Positions 44,350-61,893 of a stretch of 64,000 nucleotides of DNA are shown one piece after another (position 1 is the first letter of the stretch; the number at the start of each line of letters is the position of its first letter). The stretch spans positions 186,001 to 250,000 of the forward strand of contig WGMT01000024.1 of assembly GCA_016124945.1 (NCBI GenBank), read 5' to 3'. The notes beneath the pieces were generated by a model, which searched no databases, was not told the DNA's origin, and was given only the letters and a program-made list of their open reading frames with translations. The DNA comes from a bacterium. GTDB lineage: Bacteria; Chloroflexota; Anaerolineae; Caldilineales; Caldilineaceae. Position numbers and translations under genes: made by a program.

Positions 44350-44380
44350 GAGGGGTGGGTCTATCTCACCCCTCTCTTTT
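44350..44380 (+). terminator. intrinsic terminator after frr
   Basis: An 8-bp stem GAGGGGTG/CACCCCTC with a short loop is followed by TCTCTTTTAT, 48 bases past the frr stop. Confidence 0.8.
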
Positions 44381-44406
44381 ATATCTGTTTGTGTTTCTAT
44401 CTGTTT

Positions 44407-44455
44407 GTATGAAGACGTGTTGTATGAAGACGTGTTGTATGAAGATGTGTTGTAT
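44407..44455. repeat. 15-bp tandem repeat
   Basis: Three units GTATGAAGAYGTGTT at 44407-44421, 44422-44436 and 44437-44451, then a partial copy. They lie in the 287-base gap between frr and uppS; nothing else but the terminator is seen there. Confidence 0.88.
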
Positions 44456-44588
44456 GCATGAAGGCGTAAATTTGCATAAATTGTGATGTTTGCTCCCCTG
44501 CATTCACAAACGCATCACAAAAAGCAACGCCATTCCCCCGCGAGGCGCAAAGCCGTCTCAAGCAGAGTTGATTTGAAGGAGAAGATCC

Positions 44589-45335
44589 GTGACTAGCACA
44601 GCGCAATCAGCCTATCCTTCCCTGAGATCGGTTCCCTACCATGTAGGGATTATTATGGACGGCAACGGCCGTTGGGCGAAGTCGCGCGGTCTGATTCGCC
44701 ATGCTGGGCATCAGGCCGGCGTCAACAATATCCGTCCTGTGCTTGAGGGCTGCGTAGAATTTGGGATCAAGGTGCTCACCATCTACGCCTTCTCGACTGA
44801 AAACTGGAACCGACCCGAAGAAGAAGTGAGTGGCCTAATGCGCTTGCTGGGTTTGACCATCCGCCAACGGCTTAATGAATTACACGATCAGGGCGTGCAG
44901 ATTCGCCATAGTGGGCGGCTTGCAGGGATTAACAAGGAGTTGCAGAAACAAATCCTCTACGCTTTGGACGTAACAAAAAACAACGACCGCATCATTCTTA
45001 ACGTTGCCTTTAATTACGGTGGACGTAGTGAGATTCTTGATGCCATGCGCCAACTTATCGCTGACGGCGTCTCACCTGAAAGCCTTAGCGAAGAAACGTT
45101 CAGCCGTTATCTCTACACAGGCGATCTGCCCGACCCTGATCTGATTATTCGAACCGGCGGGGAATATCGCCTGAGCAACTTCCTGATTTGGCAAGCTGCC
45201 TACTCCGAATATTATGCCACACCTACCTACTGGCCGGATTTCGACCGCAATGAACTCTATAAAGCACTTGTGGAGTATAACGAACGTGAACGTCGCTTTG
45301 GTCGTGTCCTTGATGCCGAGCCGACTCCGGCCTAA
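44589..45335 (+). CDS. uppS: isoprenyl transferase (undecaprenyl diphosphate synthase)
   Basis: A cis-prenyltransferase that builds the C55 lipid carrier for cell envelope synthesis. Motifs: [17 protein letters not shown] with the catalytic Asp, [11 protein letters not shown], and [22 protein letters not shown]. The start is GTG at 44589 with AAGGAG seven bases upstream. The 248-residue length is normal. It precedes cdsA, a widely conserved order. Confidence 0.97.
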   Translation: MTSTAQSAYPSLRSVPYHVGIIMDGNGRWAKSRGLIRHAGHQAGVNNIRPVLEGCVEFGIKVLTIYAFSTENWNRPEEEVSGLMRLLGLTIRQRLNELHDQGVQIRHSGRLAGINKELQKQILYALDVTKNNDRIILNVAFNYGGRSEILDAMRQLIADGVSPESLSEETFSRYLYTGDLPDPDLIIRTGGEYRLSNFLIWQAAYSEYYATPTYWPDFDRNELYKALVEYNERERRFGRVLDAEPTPA

Positions 45336-45433
45336 GGTAGCTTCAAGTCAGAATCTATTTTGAAATTTCATCTTAACCATCCCGTCCAGCCGTATGGGCT
45401 GAGCCGATTCATTCGAGAGTCGAGCGAATTGCA

Positions 45434-46216
45434 GTGAAACAGCGCTTTCTGGTTGCGTTGGCTATTATGCCTCCTGTTCTCATCGCTCTCTGGCTAGGAG
45501 AGATCTGGTGGGGTGCTGTAATTGTCCTTGTCTCTATGTTGGGTGGGCTTGAGTTTTACGGCCTTATGCGTTTGGGGGGATATCGACCTGATCGACCTGT
45601 GGGGTTGATCTGGCTCCTGCTGATTGTCCTTTCGCATTGGTCAGACTTCCCTGTCCCCCTGTTGACATTGCTTACGGCCGGCTTCATCCTTACCCTGATT
45701 CGCTCCCTATACCAGACGCAGCAACCCCTCACCAATTGGACAATCACTTCGGCGGGCGCAATTTACCTCGGCGTCATGTTAGGACAGGCGTTGGCGCTTC
45801 GTCTTCTGCCCAATGGCCTGTGGTGGACGCTGTTAGCGCTCTTTATCACCTGGGCCAATGACACCTTCGCCTACTTTGTAGGCATCACCATCGGTAGACA
45901 CAAAATATGGCCCCGTCTAAGCCCGAAAAAGAGCTGGGAAGGGACCATCGGTGGTTGGATCTTTGCTGCTGCCGTCGGCGCTGCCTTCGCCTACTTCACC
46001 CCCATCGTCGCCGGCCCGGCTATAGGTGCTTTTATTGGCCTGGGTGGCGGTGTATTGGCCCTCTTCGGCGATTTAGCCATCTCCATGCTCAAGCGACAGG
46101 TGGGTGCCAAAGACAGTGGCATCATCATGCCCGGTCATGGCGGCATGCTCGACCGCCTCGACAGTCTCCTCTTCGTCATCCCCTTTGTCTACCAGATCGC
46201 CTACTGGCTCACGTAG
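45434..46216 (+). CDS. cdsA: phosphatidate cytidylyltransferase
   Basis: It makes CDP-diacylglycerol, the activated precursor of membrane phospholipids and the donor type used by the CDP-alcohol transferase at 36859. It is a 260-residue polytopic protein with the family signature in SPKKSWEGTIGG and the C-terminal KDSGIIMPGHGGMLDRLDSLLF. The start is GTG at 45434. It is 98 bases from uppS. Neither dxr nor rseP follows, unlike many genomes. Confidence 0.96.
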   Translation: MKQRFLVALAIMPPVLIALWLGEIWWGAVIVLVSMLGGLEFYGLMRLGGYRPDRPVGLIWLLLIVLSHWSDFPVPLLTLLTAGFILTLIRSLYQTQQPLTNWTITSAGAIYLGVMLGQALALRLLPNGLWWTLLALFITWANDTFAYFVGITIGRHKIWPRLSPKKSWEGTIGGWIFAAAVGAAFAYFTPIVAGPAIGAFIGLGGGVLALFGDLAISMLKRQVGAKDSGIIMPGHGGMLDRLDSLLFVIPFVYQIAYWLT

Positions 46217-46231
46217 GTGGTGGTTAGAGAT

Positions 46232-46325
46232 AAGTGATTGGTGATTTGGACCGTGTAGAGACAGCGGTCACCAATTGGCTCATTACACTCTACACACCAT
46301 CCCAGTCTCGAATCACCAATTACTT
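46232..46325. repeat. inverted repeat between convergent cdsA and rpe
   Basis: Outer words AAGTRATTGGTGATT pair with AATCACCAATTACTT, and inner GTGTAGAG pairs with CTCTACAC. The left half is built of GATTGGT and GATTTGG heptamers. The right end touches the rpe stop codon. It may serve as a two-way terminator. Confidence 0.8.
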
Positions 46326-47024
46326 CTTTCGTCTGCGACTGGTGACTTGCGCATAGCCATCACGTAGCGCGGACAGGTTACCGGCGATGTCACCTGTGCC
46401 GTTGAAGACGGCACTACCGGCCACGATGACGTTGGCGCCGCGCTGTACCACGTCGCCAATGTTGTGCGCGCCGATGCCGCCGTCCACTTCCAGGTCGCAG
46501 GTGGGGTTATACTCGTCTAACAAGGCGCGCATCCGTTGAATTTTACTGGTGCTCGTCTCAATGAAGCGCTGCCCACCAAAGCCTGGGTTCACTGTCATCA
46601 CGAGGACCATGTCCACAAAGGGGCTGATCTCGCGAATGCTTTCCACCGGTGTGCCAGGGTTGAGCGCTACGCCGGACTTGCACCCAAGCTCAATGGTCCG
46701 TTGAATTGTCCTGTGTAGGTGAGGGCAGGCTTCCACGTGGACGGTGAGGATGTCGGCCCCAGCTTCGGCAAAGTCGGAAAGATAGCGATCCGCGTCTTGA
46801 ATCATCAAATGGACATCGAGTGGTAGATCGGTCAACCCGCGCACAGTGGAGACAATCAGCGGGCCAAACGAAATATTGGGGACAAAGTTGCCGTCCATAA
46901 TGTCGAGATGGATCATGTCGGCGCTACCTGCTTCGGCAGCGGCGATGGCATCGGCCAAATGACCAAAATCGATGGTAAGGATGGACGGGGCGATCTTAAC
47001 GTTGTGCGGTGTTTTCGACCTCAT
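46320..47024 (-). CDS. rpe: ribulose-phosphate 3-epimerase
   Basis: It interconverts ribulose-5-phosphate and xylulose-5-phosphate in the pentose phosphate or Calvin pathways. TIM-barrel motifs are complete: [35 protein letters not shown] with catalytic Asp and metal His, [21 protein letters not shown], and [11 protein letters not shown] with the second catalytic Asp. It is 234 residues long, and its start overlaps the hydrolase stop by four bases (ATGA). Confidence 0.97.
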   Translation of the reverse strand: MRSKTPHNVKIAPSILTIDFGHLADAIAAAEAGSADMIHLDIMDGNFVPNISFGPLIVSTVRGLTDLPLDVHLMIQDADRYLSDFAEAGADILTVHVEACPHLHRTIQRTIELGCKSGVALNPGTPVESIREISPFVDMVLVMTVNPGFGGQRFIETSTSKIQRMRALLDEYNPTCDLEVDGGIGAHNIGDVVQRGANVIVAGSAVFNGTGDIAGNLSALRDGYAQVTSRRRKK

Positions 47025-47812
47025 TGCCGCTTACTTTCTGCTGGTACGGAATAACGGGATAAGAAATCGCGCATAATCTCAGCCACCGCCCAAGGACGGC
47101 GAAAGATCAGCGCATGCGGTTGCCCTTCGATCATGTGGCGTTCGGCGTTGGGGATGGCTGTTTCCATGTCGGCCACAATCTGCTCGGGGAAGAATTCGTC
47201 TTCGCTGCCGTGGATGATGCACACCGGCATCGTCCACCTTCGTAGATCATCCAGCGTAAGATCAATGCTCTGTGCCGCTGTCAGTGCGCGGAAAGCCGGC
47301 AGGATCACTTCATCAAAGTAGCCGTCGTAATGATGGGGATCGTGTAGTCGGGCTGTTGCTTCTAACCACCGTCCGCCCGCCTTAAAGTTTTCGGGTTTGA
47401 GTTTTCGCACAGCGCCGGTGGTGTTGCTGTCGTTGCTGTAGGTGGTACTGACCAGTGTCAACGTGGACGGTTCCACCAGTTCAAAGTGAACAAGCTGTTG
47501 CGCCAACATGCCGCCGCTACTTGCGCCGGCAAGATGACCGTCCACTGCGTTTTCGGTCTCCATCAGCGCTGCGATCTGCTGCGCCATTGCGCGGTGATCA
47601 AAATCGGGGGGGTACCCCTGTGAGCGCCCATGGCCTGGGCTGTCGGGCAATAAAATCCGGTAATCAGTGGCAAAATCGTCGAGCATCGAACCCCAGGCCG
47701 TCCGCCCATTGCTCATGAAGTTGTGCAGCAACGTGAGCGTCGGCGCGGACGGATCCTGGAGGCCGTGAATTTCGTAGTAAATGCTACCGGTTTCTGTTTT
47801 GAACCACGCCAT
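47021..47812 (-). CDS. alpha/beta hydrolase
   Basis: A 263-residue alpha/beta-hydrolase-fold protein. It shows an oxyanion segment near [13 protein letters not shown], the nucleophile elbow G-x-S-x-G in [14 protein letters not shown], the acid-bearing [11 protein letters not shown], and the catalytic His in EGQPHALIF. The substrate is unknown. ATG at 47812 is two bases after the upstream protease stop; a TTG two codons earlier overlaps that stop. It is coupled to rpe by an ATGA overlap. Confidence 0.9.
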   Translation of the reverse strand: MAWFKTETGSIYYEIHGLQDPSAPTLTLLHNFMSNGRTAWGSMLDDFATDYRILLPDSPGHGRSQGYPPDFDHRAMAQQIAALMETENAVDGHLAGASSGGMLAQQLVHFELVEPSTLTLVSTTYSNDSNTTGAVRKLKPENFKAGGRWLEATARLHDPHHYDGYFDEVILPAFRALTAAQSIDLTLDDLRRWTMPVCIIHGSEDEFFPEQIVADMETAIPNAERHMIEGQPHALIFRRPWAVAEIMRDFLSRYSVPAESKRQ

Positions 47813-47814
47813 GG

Positions 47815-49122
47815 TCAACCAGGCTTCTGTTCTTCGTGGTGAACGTCTTCTTTGGGTGCTTCAGATTGAATCGGCGGTTGGGGTTGACTCGGTGATTGAC
47901 TCGGTGACTGGGTTGGTAACTGAGCCGGTGCCTGCATAGCTTGCTCACCAAATCGTTCTATGCCCGCCTTGGCTGTACCGCTGCCTTCCTGGGCTGCACC
48001 CATCACCTGGATCACTTCGCTAATGTCGGCCAACGTGATCAACCCCAAGAAACGCCCGGCTTCCTTTACAGCCACCACCTGACTACGTTCCTCCATCATA
48101 CGATCCCAGACGTCGGCCAGGTTGGTGTCAGGGGTGATCACGGGCACTTCTCTCGCTGGGATCATGATGTCACTAACACGCTGATCATTTGTCCCCGAGC
48201 GCAGAGCGTCCACCAACCGTGACCGTGTAATGACGCCTACGAAGTTGTTCGAGAGATCAAAGACGGGGAAATCGGCTTGATAGGTGGTCATGATCAGCTC
48301 AACAGCTTTGTCTAGTCGTTCGCTGGTGTAGATTTGGCGTGCATTTTGATTCAGTGCCTGCCGCGCGTAGATGTCCTTAAGCACATGACGACTTTCGACC
48401 GCTTCCAGTTCACCTCGCCCACCCACATAGACAAAGAAGGCAATGAGGAGCAGGAAGATGTTGAATTGAGCAATCCCCAGCAACGCAAAGATGACGGCCA
48501 TGCCTCGCCCCACAATCACAGCGATGCGGGTCGCGCGTACATAGGGCATGGTGAGCGCCATTAACGCCCGCAGCACACGTCCACCATCCATGGGGAAGGC
48601 GGGCAGGAGGTTAAACACACCTAAAAGGACGTTGGTCATCGTCAGGTAGAGGATCAGATTCCCCAAGCCTGGCTGCTGCATACGCCTCAGTACCCAGCCG
48701 AAGATATCGGTGGCGCCACGCAATTCCCCCTCGCGCATCGCTACTCCAGTTAGGAAGATTGCTACAGGGAGCAGGAGCAAAGCCAGCACAAAGTTCACCG
48801 CCGGCCCGGCAATTGCAATTAGAAATTCATGCCACGGACGCCGCGGCATCCGTTCCAGTTGCGCCACCCCACCGATAGGCAGCAGTGTGATATAGGGCAC
48901 GTTGACATGAAAATACTTGGCCGTTAAAGCATGACCAAACTCATGCAAACTCACACACAAGAAGAGAAGCAAGATCACCGCGATCCCATATAGCGCGCCT
49001 ACAATTGGATCTCTGGCCGCCCCACTGTAGATAAATGCACCGTAAACCAAAATTAGCAGAAAACTCCAATGAATCTGAAGCTCAATCCCCCAGATTCGTG
49101 CGATTTTCAAAGAACCGCCCAT
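47815..49122 (-). CDS. site-2 protease (M50 family) with two CBS domains
   Basis: An intramembrane zinc protease. The zinc motif HEFGH lies in [21 protein letters not shown] (about residue 60), and the third ligand motif is in [17 protein letters not shown] (about 170-180). There are about six hydrophobic segments (1-235). A CBS pair follows (about 255-385), then a Pro/Gln/Ser-rich tail of 45 residues. There is no PDZ domain, so it belongs to the SpoIVFB/CBS-type group rather than RseP. Its substrate may be a membrane-bound transcription factor; none is evident nearby. The CBS pair could gate activity by nucleotide level, as in SpoIVFB, which binds ATP there. Confidence 0.94.
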   Translation of the reverse strand: MGGSLKIARIWGIELQIHWSFLLILVYGAFIYSGAARDPIVGALYGIAVILLLFLCVSLHEFGHALTAKYFHVNVPYITLLPIGGVAQLERMPRRPWHEFLIAIAGPAVNFVLALLLLPVAIFLTGVAMREGELRGATDIFGWVLRRMQQPGLGNLILYLTMTNVLLGVFNLLPAFPMDGGRVLRALMALTMPYVRATRIAVIVGRGMAVIFALLGIAQFNIFLLLIAFFVYVGGRGELEAVESRHVLKDIYARQALNQNARQIYTSERLDKAVELIMTTYQADFPVFDLSNNFVGVITRSRLVDALRSGTNDQRVSDIMIPAREVPVITPDTNLADVWDRMMEERSQVVAVKEAGRFLGLITLADISEVIQVMGAAQEGSGTAKAGIERFGEQAMQAPAQLPTQSPSQSPSQPQPPIQSEAPKEDVHHEEQKPG

Positions 49123-49149
49123 GAACAGTCAATCCTTTCTTGCAAAAGA

Positions 49150-49524
49150 TCAGCGACCACCTGTCAGCAGGTACTCCGGCTCACCGGCGTTGCACCCTGC
49201 ACACGGGCAAGATGCCCGCAGGCTGGCGAAGCCGTAAATGCCATTGCCATGTCCATCAGCCCAGCTAAAGCGAATGGCGTAATTGCCCACCAATTCTGCG
49301 TTCTCAACGACTGCACTGGGCAATGGACCACTCATCAACCGCAAAGGATCATTGGTTGCCTGTTCACGTTCTTCAAGGCAGGTGGCACAAGGACAGACCT
49401 TGCGTAGCCAGGGCAACCGATAGCGGCTTATGTGCCCATCCGCCCATTCCACGGTCAACTGTGCCGCTTCACGGTCAATCGTCAGATCAAGTGGATGATT
49501 CTGTTTGGTCACGTTACTGATCAT
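49150..49524 (-). CDS. DUF971 protein (gamma-butyrobetaine hydroxylase N-terminal-like)
   Basis: A 124-residue protein with the DUF971 plan: LTVEWADGHISRYRLPWLRKVCPCATC, then a second half with YAIRFSWADGHGNGIYGFASLRASCPCAGC. Two CPCA.C clusters suggest metal binding, probably zinc or iron-sulfur. Standalone DUF971 proteins are often next to Mrp/Fe-S assembly genes. Here the neighbours are a slipin and a site-2 protease. Function unknown. Confidence 0.85.
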   Translation of the reverse strand: MISNVTKQNHPLDLTIDREAAQLTVEWADGHISRYRLPWLRKVCPCATCLEEREQATNDPLRLMSGPLPSAVVENAELVGNYAIRFSWADGHGNGIYGFASLRASCPCAGCNAGEPEYLLTGGR

Positions 49525-49589
49525 ATTGTGTACACTTTCGCTGTTGTCGATGAGGACGGTAACGGAAACGCACGCCCCATCTATCCATC

Positions 49590-50393
49590 TTACTCACGTA
49601 GTGTACTGCCTGCGGTGGGGGGCCTTCCGTTGGTTTGATTCCCCATGAAGGCACTTAACATTTCGATAGGTAAGGGGAAGATAATGGTGCTGTTGTGTTC
49701 GGCGCTAATTTCGGTCAAAGTTTGCAGATAGCGCAGTTGCAACGCACCTTGTTCGGTAGACATCATCTTTGCAGCAGCGGCCAATTGTTGGGATGCCTGC
49801 AATTCACCTTCGGCATGGATGATTTTGGCGCGTTTTTCTCGCTCGGCTTCCGCCTGCCGCGCCATGGCTCGCTGCATCGTCTGTGGCAGTTCCACGTCTT
49901 TGATCTCAACTACGCTCACCTTGATGCCCCACGGTTCTGTCTGTTCGTCGATGATCTGCTGAAGCTGTAAGTTGATCTGATCTCGTTCCGAGAGCAACTC
50001 GTCCAATTCACTCTGCCCCAGGACGGAGCGCAGTGTGGTCTGTGCAATTTGCTGGGTTGCGATCAGATAGTTCGAGATGTTCACTACCGCATCAATAGGG
50101 TTAAAGACACGAAAATAGCAGACGGCATTGACCTTCACCGTCACATTGTCTTTGGTGATTGCCTCCTGCGATGGCACATCCAACGTTACCACGCGCAGAT
50201 CGACCAGTTGCATCTCATCGACAACCGGAATGATCCAGAATAGCCCAGGGCCTTTCGCTCCTGAGATACGGCCTAAACGAAAGATCACACCGCGCTCATA
50301 TTCCTTTACAATCCGCAACGATGCCCGCAAAAACCAGAGTAGTAAAAAGATCGCAATGATCAAAACGGGGAACGTGGTAAACAGGTCTTCCAT
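49590..50393 (-). CDS. slipin / stomatin-like SPFH (band 7) membrane protein
   Basis: A 267-residue protein. An N-terminal hydrophobic anchor (about 5-25) is followed by the SPFH domain (about 30-185, [49 protein letters not shown]) and a coiled-coil region rich in Ala, Glu and Gln ([23 protein letters not shown]). It forms oligomeric scaffolds in lipid microdomains. The start at 50393 has GGAGG five bases upstream; a TTG four codons earlier contains that site and is rejected. The usual nfeD protease partner is absent. Instead the gene leads a leftward series with DUF971, site-2 protease, hydrolase and rpe. Confidence 0.93.
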   Translation of the reverse strand: MEDLFTTFPVLIIAIFLLLWFLRASLRIVKEYERGVIFRLGRISGAKGPGLFWIIPVVDEMQLVDLRVVTLDVPSQEAITKDNVTVKVNAVCYFRVFNPIDAVVNISNYLIATQQIAQTTLRSVLGQSELDELLSERDQINLQLQQIIDEQTEPWGIKVSVVEIKDVELPQTMQRAMARQAEAEREKRAKIIHAEGELQASQQLAAAAKMMSTEQGALQLRYLQTLTEISAEHNSTIIFPLPIEMLSAFMGNQTNGRPPTAGSTLRE

Positions 50394-50481
50394 AAGTTCC
50401 TCCAAACATTCGTAATTGGCAAACAGAGAACTTTATTATAGCCTGAAGCGGAAGGAGCGGCAATTGACTCTTGTTCATCTT

Positions 50482-50510
50482 TTGACGCATTCTAACGCTG
50501 TCGGTATCAT
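50482..50510 (+). promoter_or_regulatory. sigma-70-like promoter of the DUF3048 gene
   Basis: TTGACG, a 17-base spacer and TATCAT lie 54 bases before the start at 50565. Confidence 0.75.
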
Positions 50511-50564
50511 ACTAGAATTCCTTGCTTGGTATCGTAGTCCCCACCTCTTTGAAAGCTGTTTCAC

Positions 50565-52097
50565 ATGACCCGTCGCCCTGACCCGGTGTCGAAGAATCGT
50601 TATGCTTCGCTGGCGCTTCTGGTTGCAGTCTCCCTTCTCATCCTTGCTCTACTGTTGGCCGGTATACTCCTACTCACCGGAGGAACGCTGCCAACTGTGG
50701 TAGAATCGCCCAGCGCCGATGATGCCCAACCCTCTCCTCAGATCCTCGCTGCCCTTACAGCCGAAGTACCGACCCCTTTGCCCACATCCACGCCCACACT
50801 AACACCGACTCCGTCTCCTACAGAGGTCGCCACGCCCACTTTTACAGCGACACCATCTGTGCGTACCGTCGTCAACACGCCGTTGCTCAATGTTCGCAGT
50901 GGACCGGACACCCTCTACCCAATCGTCACCGAAGCAATACTCGGCGATGCTTTTGAGGTCCTCGGGCGCAATTCAGATGGTAGCTGGTTGCGCGTCTGCT
51001 GTGTTCAATCCACGCAAGAAAGCTGGGTGGCCACCGAATTTATGGCGCTTAATGCGCCTGTCGATACGTTGCCGGTATTAGATGTACCGCTGCCACCCGT
51101 TATTGCCGAGGAACCATCTATTGCACCTTCCTCCCCTGTTGTCGGTTTGCCAGGAGATGGTGGCTTTGGCGGCCCCGGCGACACGAACCCCCTCACCGGA
51201 CAGCCACTGCCGGCCTCGCTCAAGACACAACGACCTGTCATCGTCTGTGTGAACAATGACATCGCGGCCCGCCCACACCTGGGCTTAAGCAGCGCCGACG
51301 TCGTCTACGAGTACTTGATGGAAGGCTTCGGTATTACGCGCTTCAGTGCCATTTTCTACAGTCAAGGCAGCGACGCCATCGGTCCTGTGCGTAGCGCACG
51401 GTTGGTCAATTTTTACCTTGGCGCACTTTATGACGCCGGGCTGGCTTGCTCGGGTGCCAGTGATCGAGTTCGCTTTGCGCTTAAAAACGATGCACCCTTT
51501 CCCTATCTTGACATTGATTTAGATGACCCTTCAAATAACCGATACTCTGTTAGCGTAGGCAGCGACTACCGTACACGGATGCGCACCTCTACGCTGTCCC
51601 TGCGTAGATGGCTGTCTGAGTGGGGTGTAGACAAGGTCCCGTCTTTGCGCGGTTTCACCTTCGGCGACGTCCCAGCCGGTGGCGCACCCGCCACCCTGGT
51701 CAGTATCCCGTATCCAACCTTCACCGGTAGTCAAGTCAGCTACCGCTATGATCCTGGCACGGGGCGCTACCTGCGTTTCCTTGGCGGAGAACCCCATCTC
51801 GATGGAAACACCAATCAGCAACTCGCAGTGGACAATGTCATCATTCAGGTAGTGCCCCACGAAGTGACTGACATCATTGAAGATTCACTGGGTAGCCGCA
51901 GTATACGACTCAACCTCTTTGGTAACGGCAGAGCCATCGTGGCACGCAACGGTCTTGCTCTCGAAGGAACCTGGCGCAGTGAAAGCCGCGGCGATCTTCC
52001 ACGCTTCTTTGACCTCAACGGCAACGAAATTCCACTACAACCGGGAAAGAGTTGGATCAGCATTGTTCCCGAAACCTACGTCGTTCCGTACCAATGA
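50565..52097 (+). CDS. SH3b and DUF3048 (YerB-like) cell-surface protein
   Basis: A 510-residue exported or membrane-anchored protein. A transmembrane/signal anchor (about 15-40) is followed by a low-complexity Thr-Pro spacer (about 66-98, with PTPLPTSTPTLTPTPSPTE). An SH3b domain comes next (about 100-160, LLNVRSGPDTLYPIV ... SWLRVCC). The DUF3048 domain (about 210-505) has LTGQPLPASLKTQRPVIVCVNN, GITRFSAIFYSQGSDAIGPVRSAR and the C-terminal SWISIVPE. The family function is unknown; YerB is a lipoprotein, but here no lipobox is seen. SH3b domains often bind cell wall. Lone transcription unit with a readable promoter. Confidence 0.88.
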   Translation: MTRRPDPVSKNRYASLALLVAVSLLILALLLAGILLLTGGTLPTVVESPSADDAQPSPQILAALTAEVPTPLPTSTPTLTPTPSPTEVATPTFTATPSVRTVVNTPLLNVRSGPDTLYPIVTEAILGDAFEVLGRNSDGSWLRVCCVQSTQESWVATEFMALNAPVDTLPVLDVPLPPVIAEEPSIAPSSPVVGLPGDGGFGGPGDTNPLTGQPLPASLKTQRPVIVCVNNDIAARPHLGLSSADVVYEYLMEGFGITRFSAIFYSQGSDAIGPVRSARLVNFYLGALYDAGLACSGASDRVRFALKNDAPFPYLDIDLDDPSNNRYSVSVGSDYRTRMRTSTLSLRRWLSEWGVDKVPSLRGFTFGDVPAGGAPATLVSIPYPTFTGSQVSYRYDPGTGRYLRFLGGEPHLDGNTNQQLAVDNVIIQVVPHEVTDIIEDSLGSRSIRLNLFGNGRAIVARNGLALEGTWRSESRGDLPRFFDLNGNEIPLQPGKSWISIVPETYVVPYQ

Positions 52098-52142
52098 CAA
52101 GGCTTTTGTGATTCGGTGATTAGGTTTGTCCATTTGTTTGTC

Positions 52143-52198
52143 TGCCCGAGAATGCCTGCCCGAGAATGTCTGCCCGAGAATGTTTGCCCGAGAATGTC
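52143..52198. repeat. 14-bp tandem repeat, four copies
   Basis: Units TGCCCGAGAATGYY at 52143-52156, 52157-52170, 52171-52184 and 52185-52198 without spacers. Fourteen is twice the heptamer period seen elsewhere in the window. Confidence 0.92.
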
Positions 52199-52312
52199 TG
52201 CACAAGGAGTGGCGGCACGCTTATCCAGCCACACAGTCGCATGATTCGGATCACACGTTCGAGACCAAGTCACCAATAACCAAAGTGTTTCCCAGATTTT
52301 AATTTTTGGGAT

Positions 52313-52341
52313 TTGACAAGCCTGCTTTGTTGATCTAAAAT
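52313..52341 (+). promoter_or_regulatory. strong sigma-70-like promoter of rpoBC
   Basis: TTGACA, an exact 17-base spacer and TAAAAT. It is about 545 bases upstream of rpoB, which implies a long leader transcript. Confidence 0.8.
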
Positions 52342-52455
52342 CTTCATTTACGTAGAGACTCAATGCCAACCGTCAGGTAAATGCATTTGACTCGACATAA
52401 TTGGTGGTTTGACGTTCAACAAGCAGATCGGGACTGAACCTTTTACAGAAAATTC

Positions 52456-52489
52456 GCCCAACTTCGGCTGTGCTGGTAGTTGGGCTTTT
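52456..52489 (+). terminator. leader stem-loop with T run upstream of rpoB (possible attenuator)
   Basis: An 8-bp stem GCCCAACT/AGTTGGGC with a 14-base loop is followed directly by TTTT. It lies about 115 bases downstream of the rpoB promoter, so it could terminate part of the transcripts before rpoB. Confidence 0.5.
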
Positions 52490-52888
52490 GCTGTTGAAAG
52501 GCTTCTCCGTGCTTTGTAATCGGTCCCTTGCATAATTTTCGGTGTTAAACTGGTAGTTAGCTTCCTGTCTTTAAAGATTAAATAGAATAGTCTAGACAGA
52601 CTAATGACCTTTTACTGTCGAAAAACTTTATATAGCGAATCAGTTTGAAGTTGTTTACTGTATAGGCACTCGATGCGAATACTTATCCCAGGCAAGGTAG
52701 CCACCCCAGGGATAGTAATTGCAGGGTGCCATATTGCATTTTTCATGGGCGTTGGGCGTGGAAGGAGAAAAGTTTGTGTGCCTAACCAGCACGTAAATGG
52801 CTGTTTTCCGCGCACCCTTTGTTGGCCTTTGGCCGGGCACACCCGCCTTTCAGGGTGAAAGTGTACTTTTTTAAGGAGTTGATGCTAC

Positions 52889-56764
<3,876 letters not shown>

Positions 56765-56781
56765 GTAGCGCATAGTAGCTT

Positions 56782-56852
56782 GCAGATAGCAGATAGCAGT
56801 TAGCCGGGAGGACACGTTCACGGCTAACTGCCAACTGCTATCTGCTATCTGC
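56782..56852. repeat. heptamer inverted repeat between rpoB and rpoC
   Basis: The left arm (56782-56805) is GCAGATA, GCAGATA, GCAGTTA words. The right arm (56822-56852) is their complement with one 7-base insertion. The right end is nine bases from the rpoC ribosome site (AAGGAG, 56861). In RNA this hairpin would stand between the two subunit cistrons. Confidence 0.88.
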
Positions 56853-56874
56853 TAACTGCTAAGGAGACAAATAC

Positions 56875-61497
<4,623 letters not shown>

Positions 61498-61587
61498 GAG
61501 CAGAGAAGGGACATGAAAGTCTACAACGCAGGTGAGAAACGTTTTTCTGTCCCTTTTGTGTGGTCGTGGATAGAACTCTGGTAACTG

Positions 61588-61629
61588 AAAGAGGGGCGAC
61601 GCCGAATTTTGGCGTCCGTCCCTCTTTTT
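61588..61629 (+). terminator. intrinsic terminator after rpoC
   Basis: A stem formed by AAAGAGGG and CCCTCTTT, with inner GACGCC/GGCGTC, ends in a run of five T, about 90 bases past the rpoC stop. Confidence 0.85.
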
Positions 61630-61674
61630 GCGGCAGTGTGCAAGAATCTCTGTTGCATTCCGTGCCACTTCAAT

Positions 61675-61704
61675 TTGACGTTCATTTTACGCATGTGCTA
61701 CAAT
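61675..61704 (+). promoter_or_regulatory. sigma-70-like promoter of rpsL-rpsG(-fusA)
   Basis: TTGACG, an 18-base spacer and TACAAT, 189 bases upstream of the rpsL start. Confidence 0.78.
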
Positions 61705-61893
61705 TTTAGATCGTGGGCCTAAGCGGACCCAGGTGTATCATTGCCTATTTGGTTCGTCGTCGTCGCCTTTACGGGCGATGGTCAGGTCTTGCAATCGTTG
61801 AAACTTACACTGATTTCAGGTGAGTGTTGAATAACGAATGCTGCCTACCGAGTAGGCGAAGATCATAATCGCGTTTCAAAATGGAGGAATCCT

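Larger units (their letters stand above)
52098..52888. other. rpoB upstream region, 791 bases
   Basis: There is no gene. It contains a 14-bp tandem repeat (52143-52198), a near-perfect promoter (52313-52341) and a stem-loop with T run (52456-52489). About 400 bases of further untranslated leader then run to the rpoB ribosome site (AAGGAG at 52873). No rplK-rplA-rplJ-rplL genes precede rpoB, unlike the common bacterial arrangement. Confidence 0.7.
61498..61893. other. rpoC-rpsL intergenic region, 396 bases
   Basis: It holds the rpoC terminator (61588-61629) and the promoter of the rpsL operon (61675-61704). The leader from about 61712 to 61893 shows no further structure that I can identify with confidence. 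Confidence 0.6.

Noticed and set aside
52143-52198. CRISPR array at the 14-bp repeat (and at 8927-8993 and 44407-44455)
   Set aside because: Units are directly adjacent with no spacers, and no cas genes are present.
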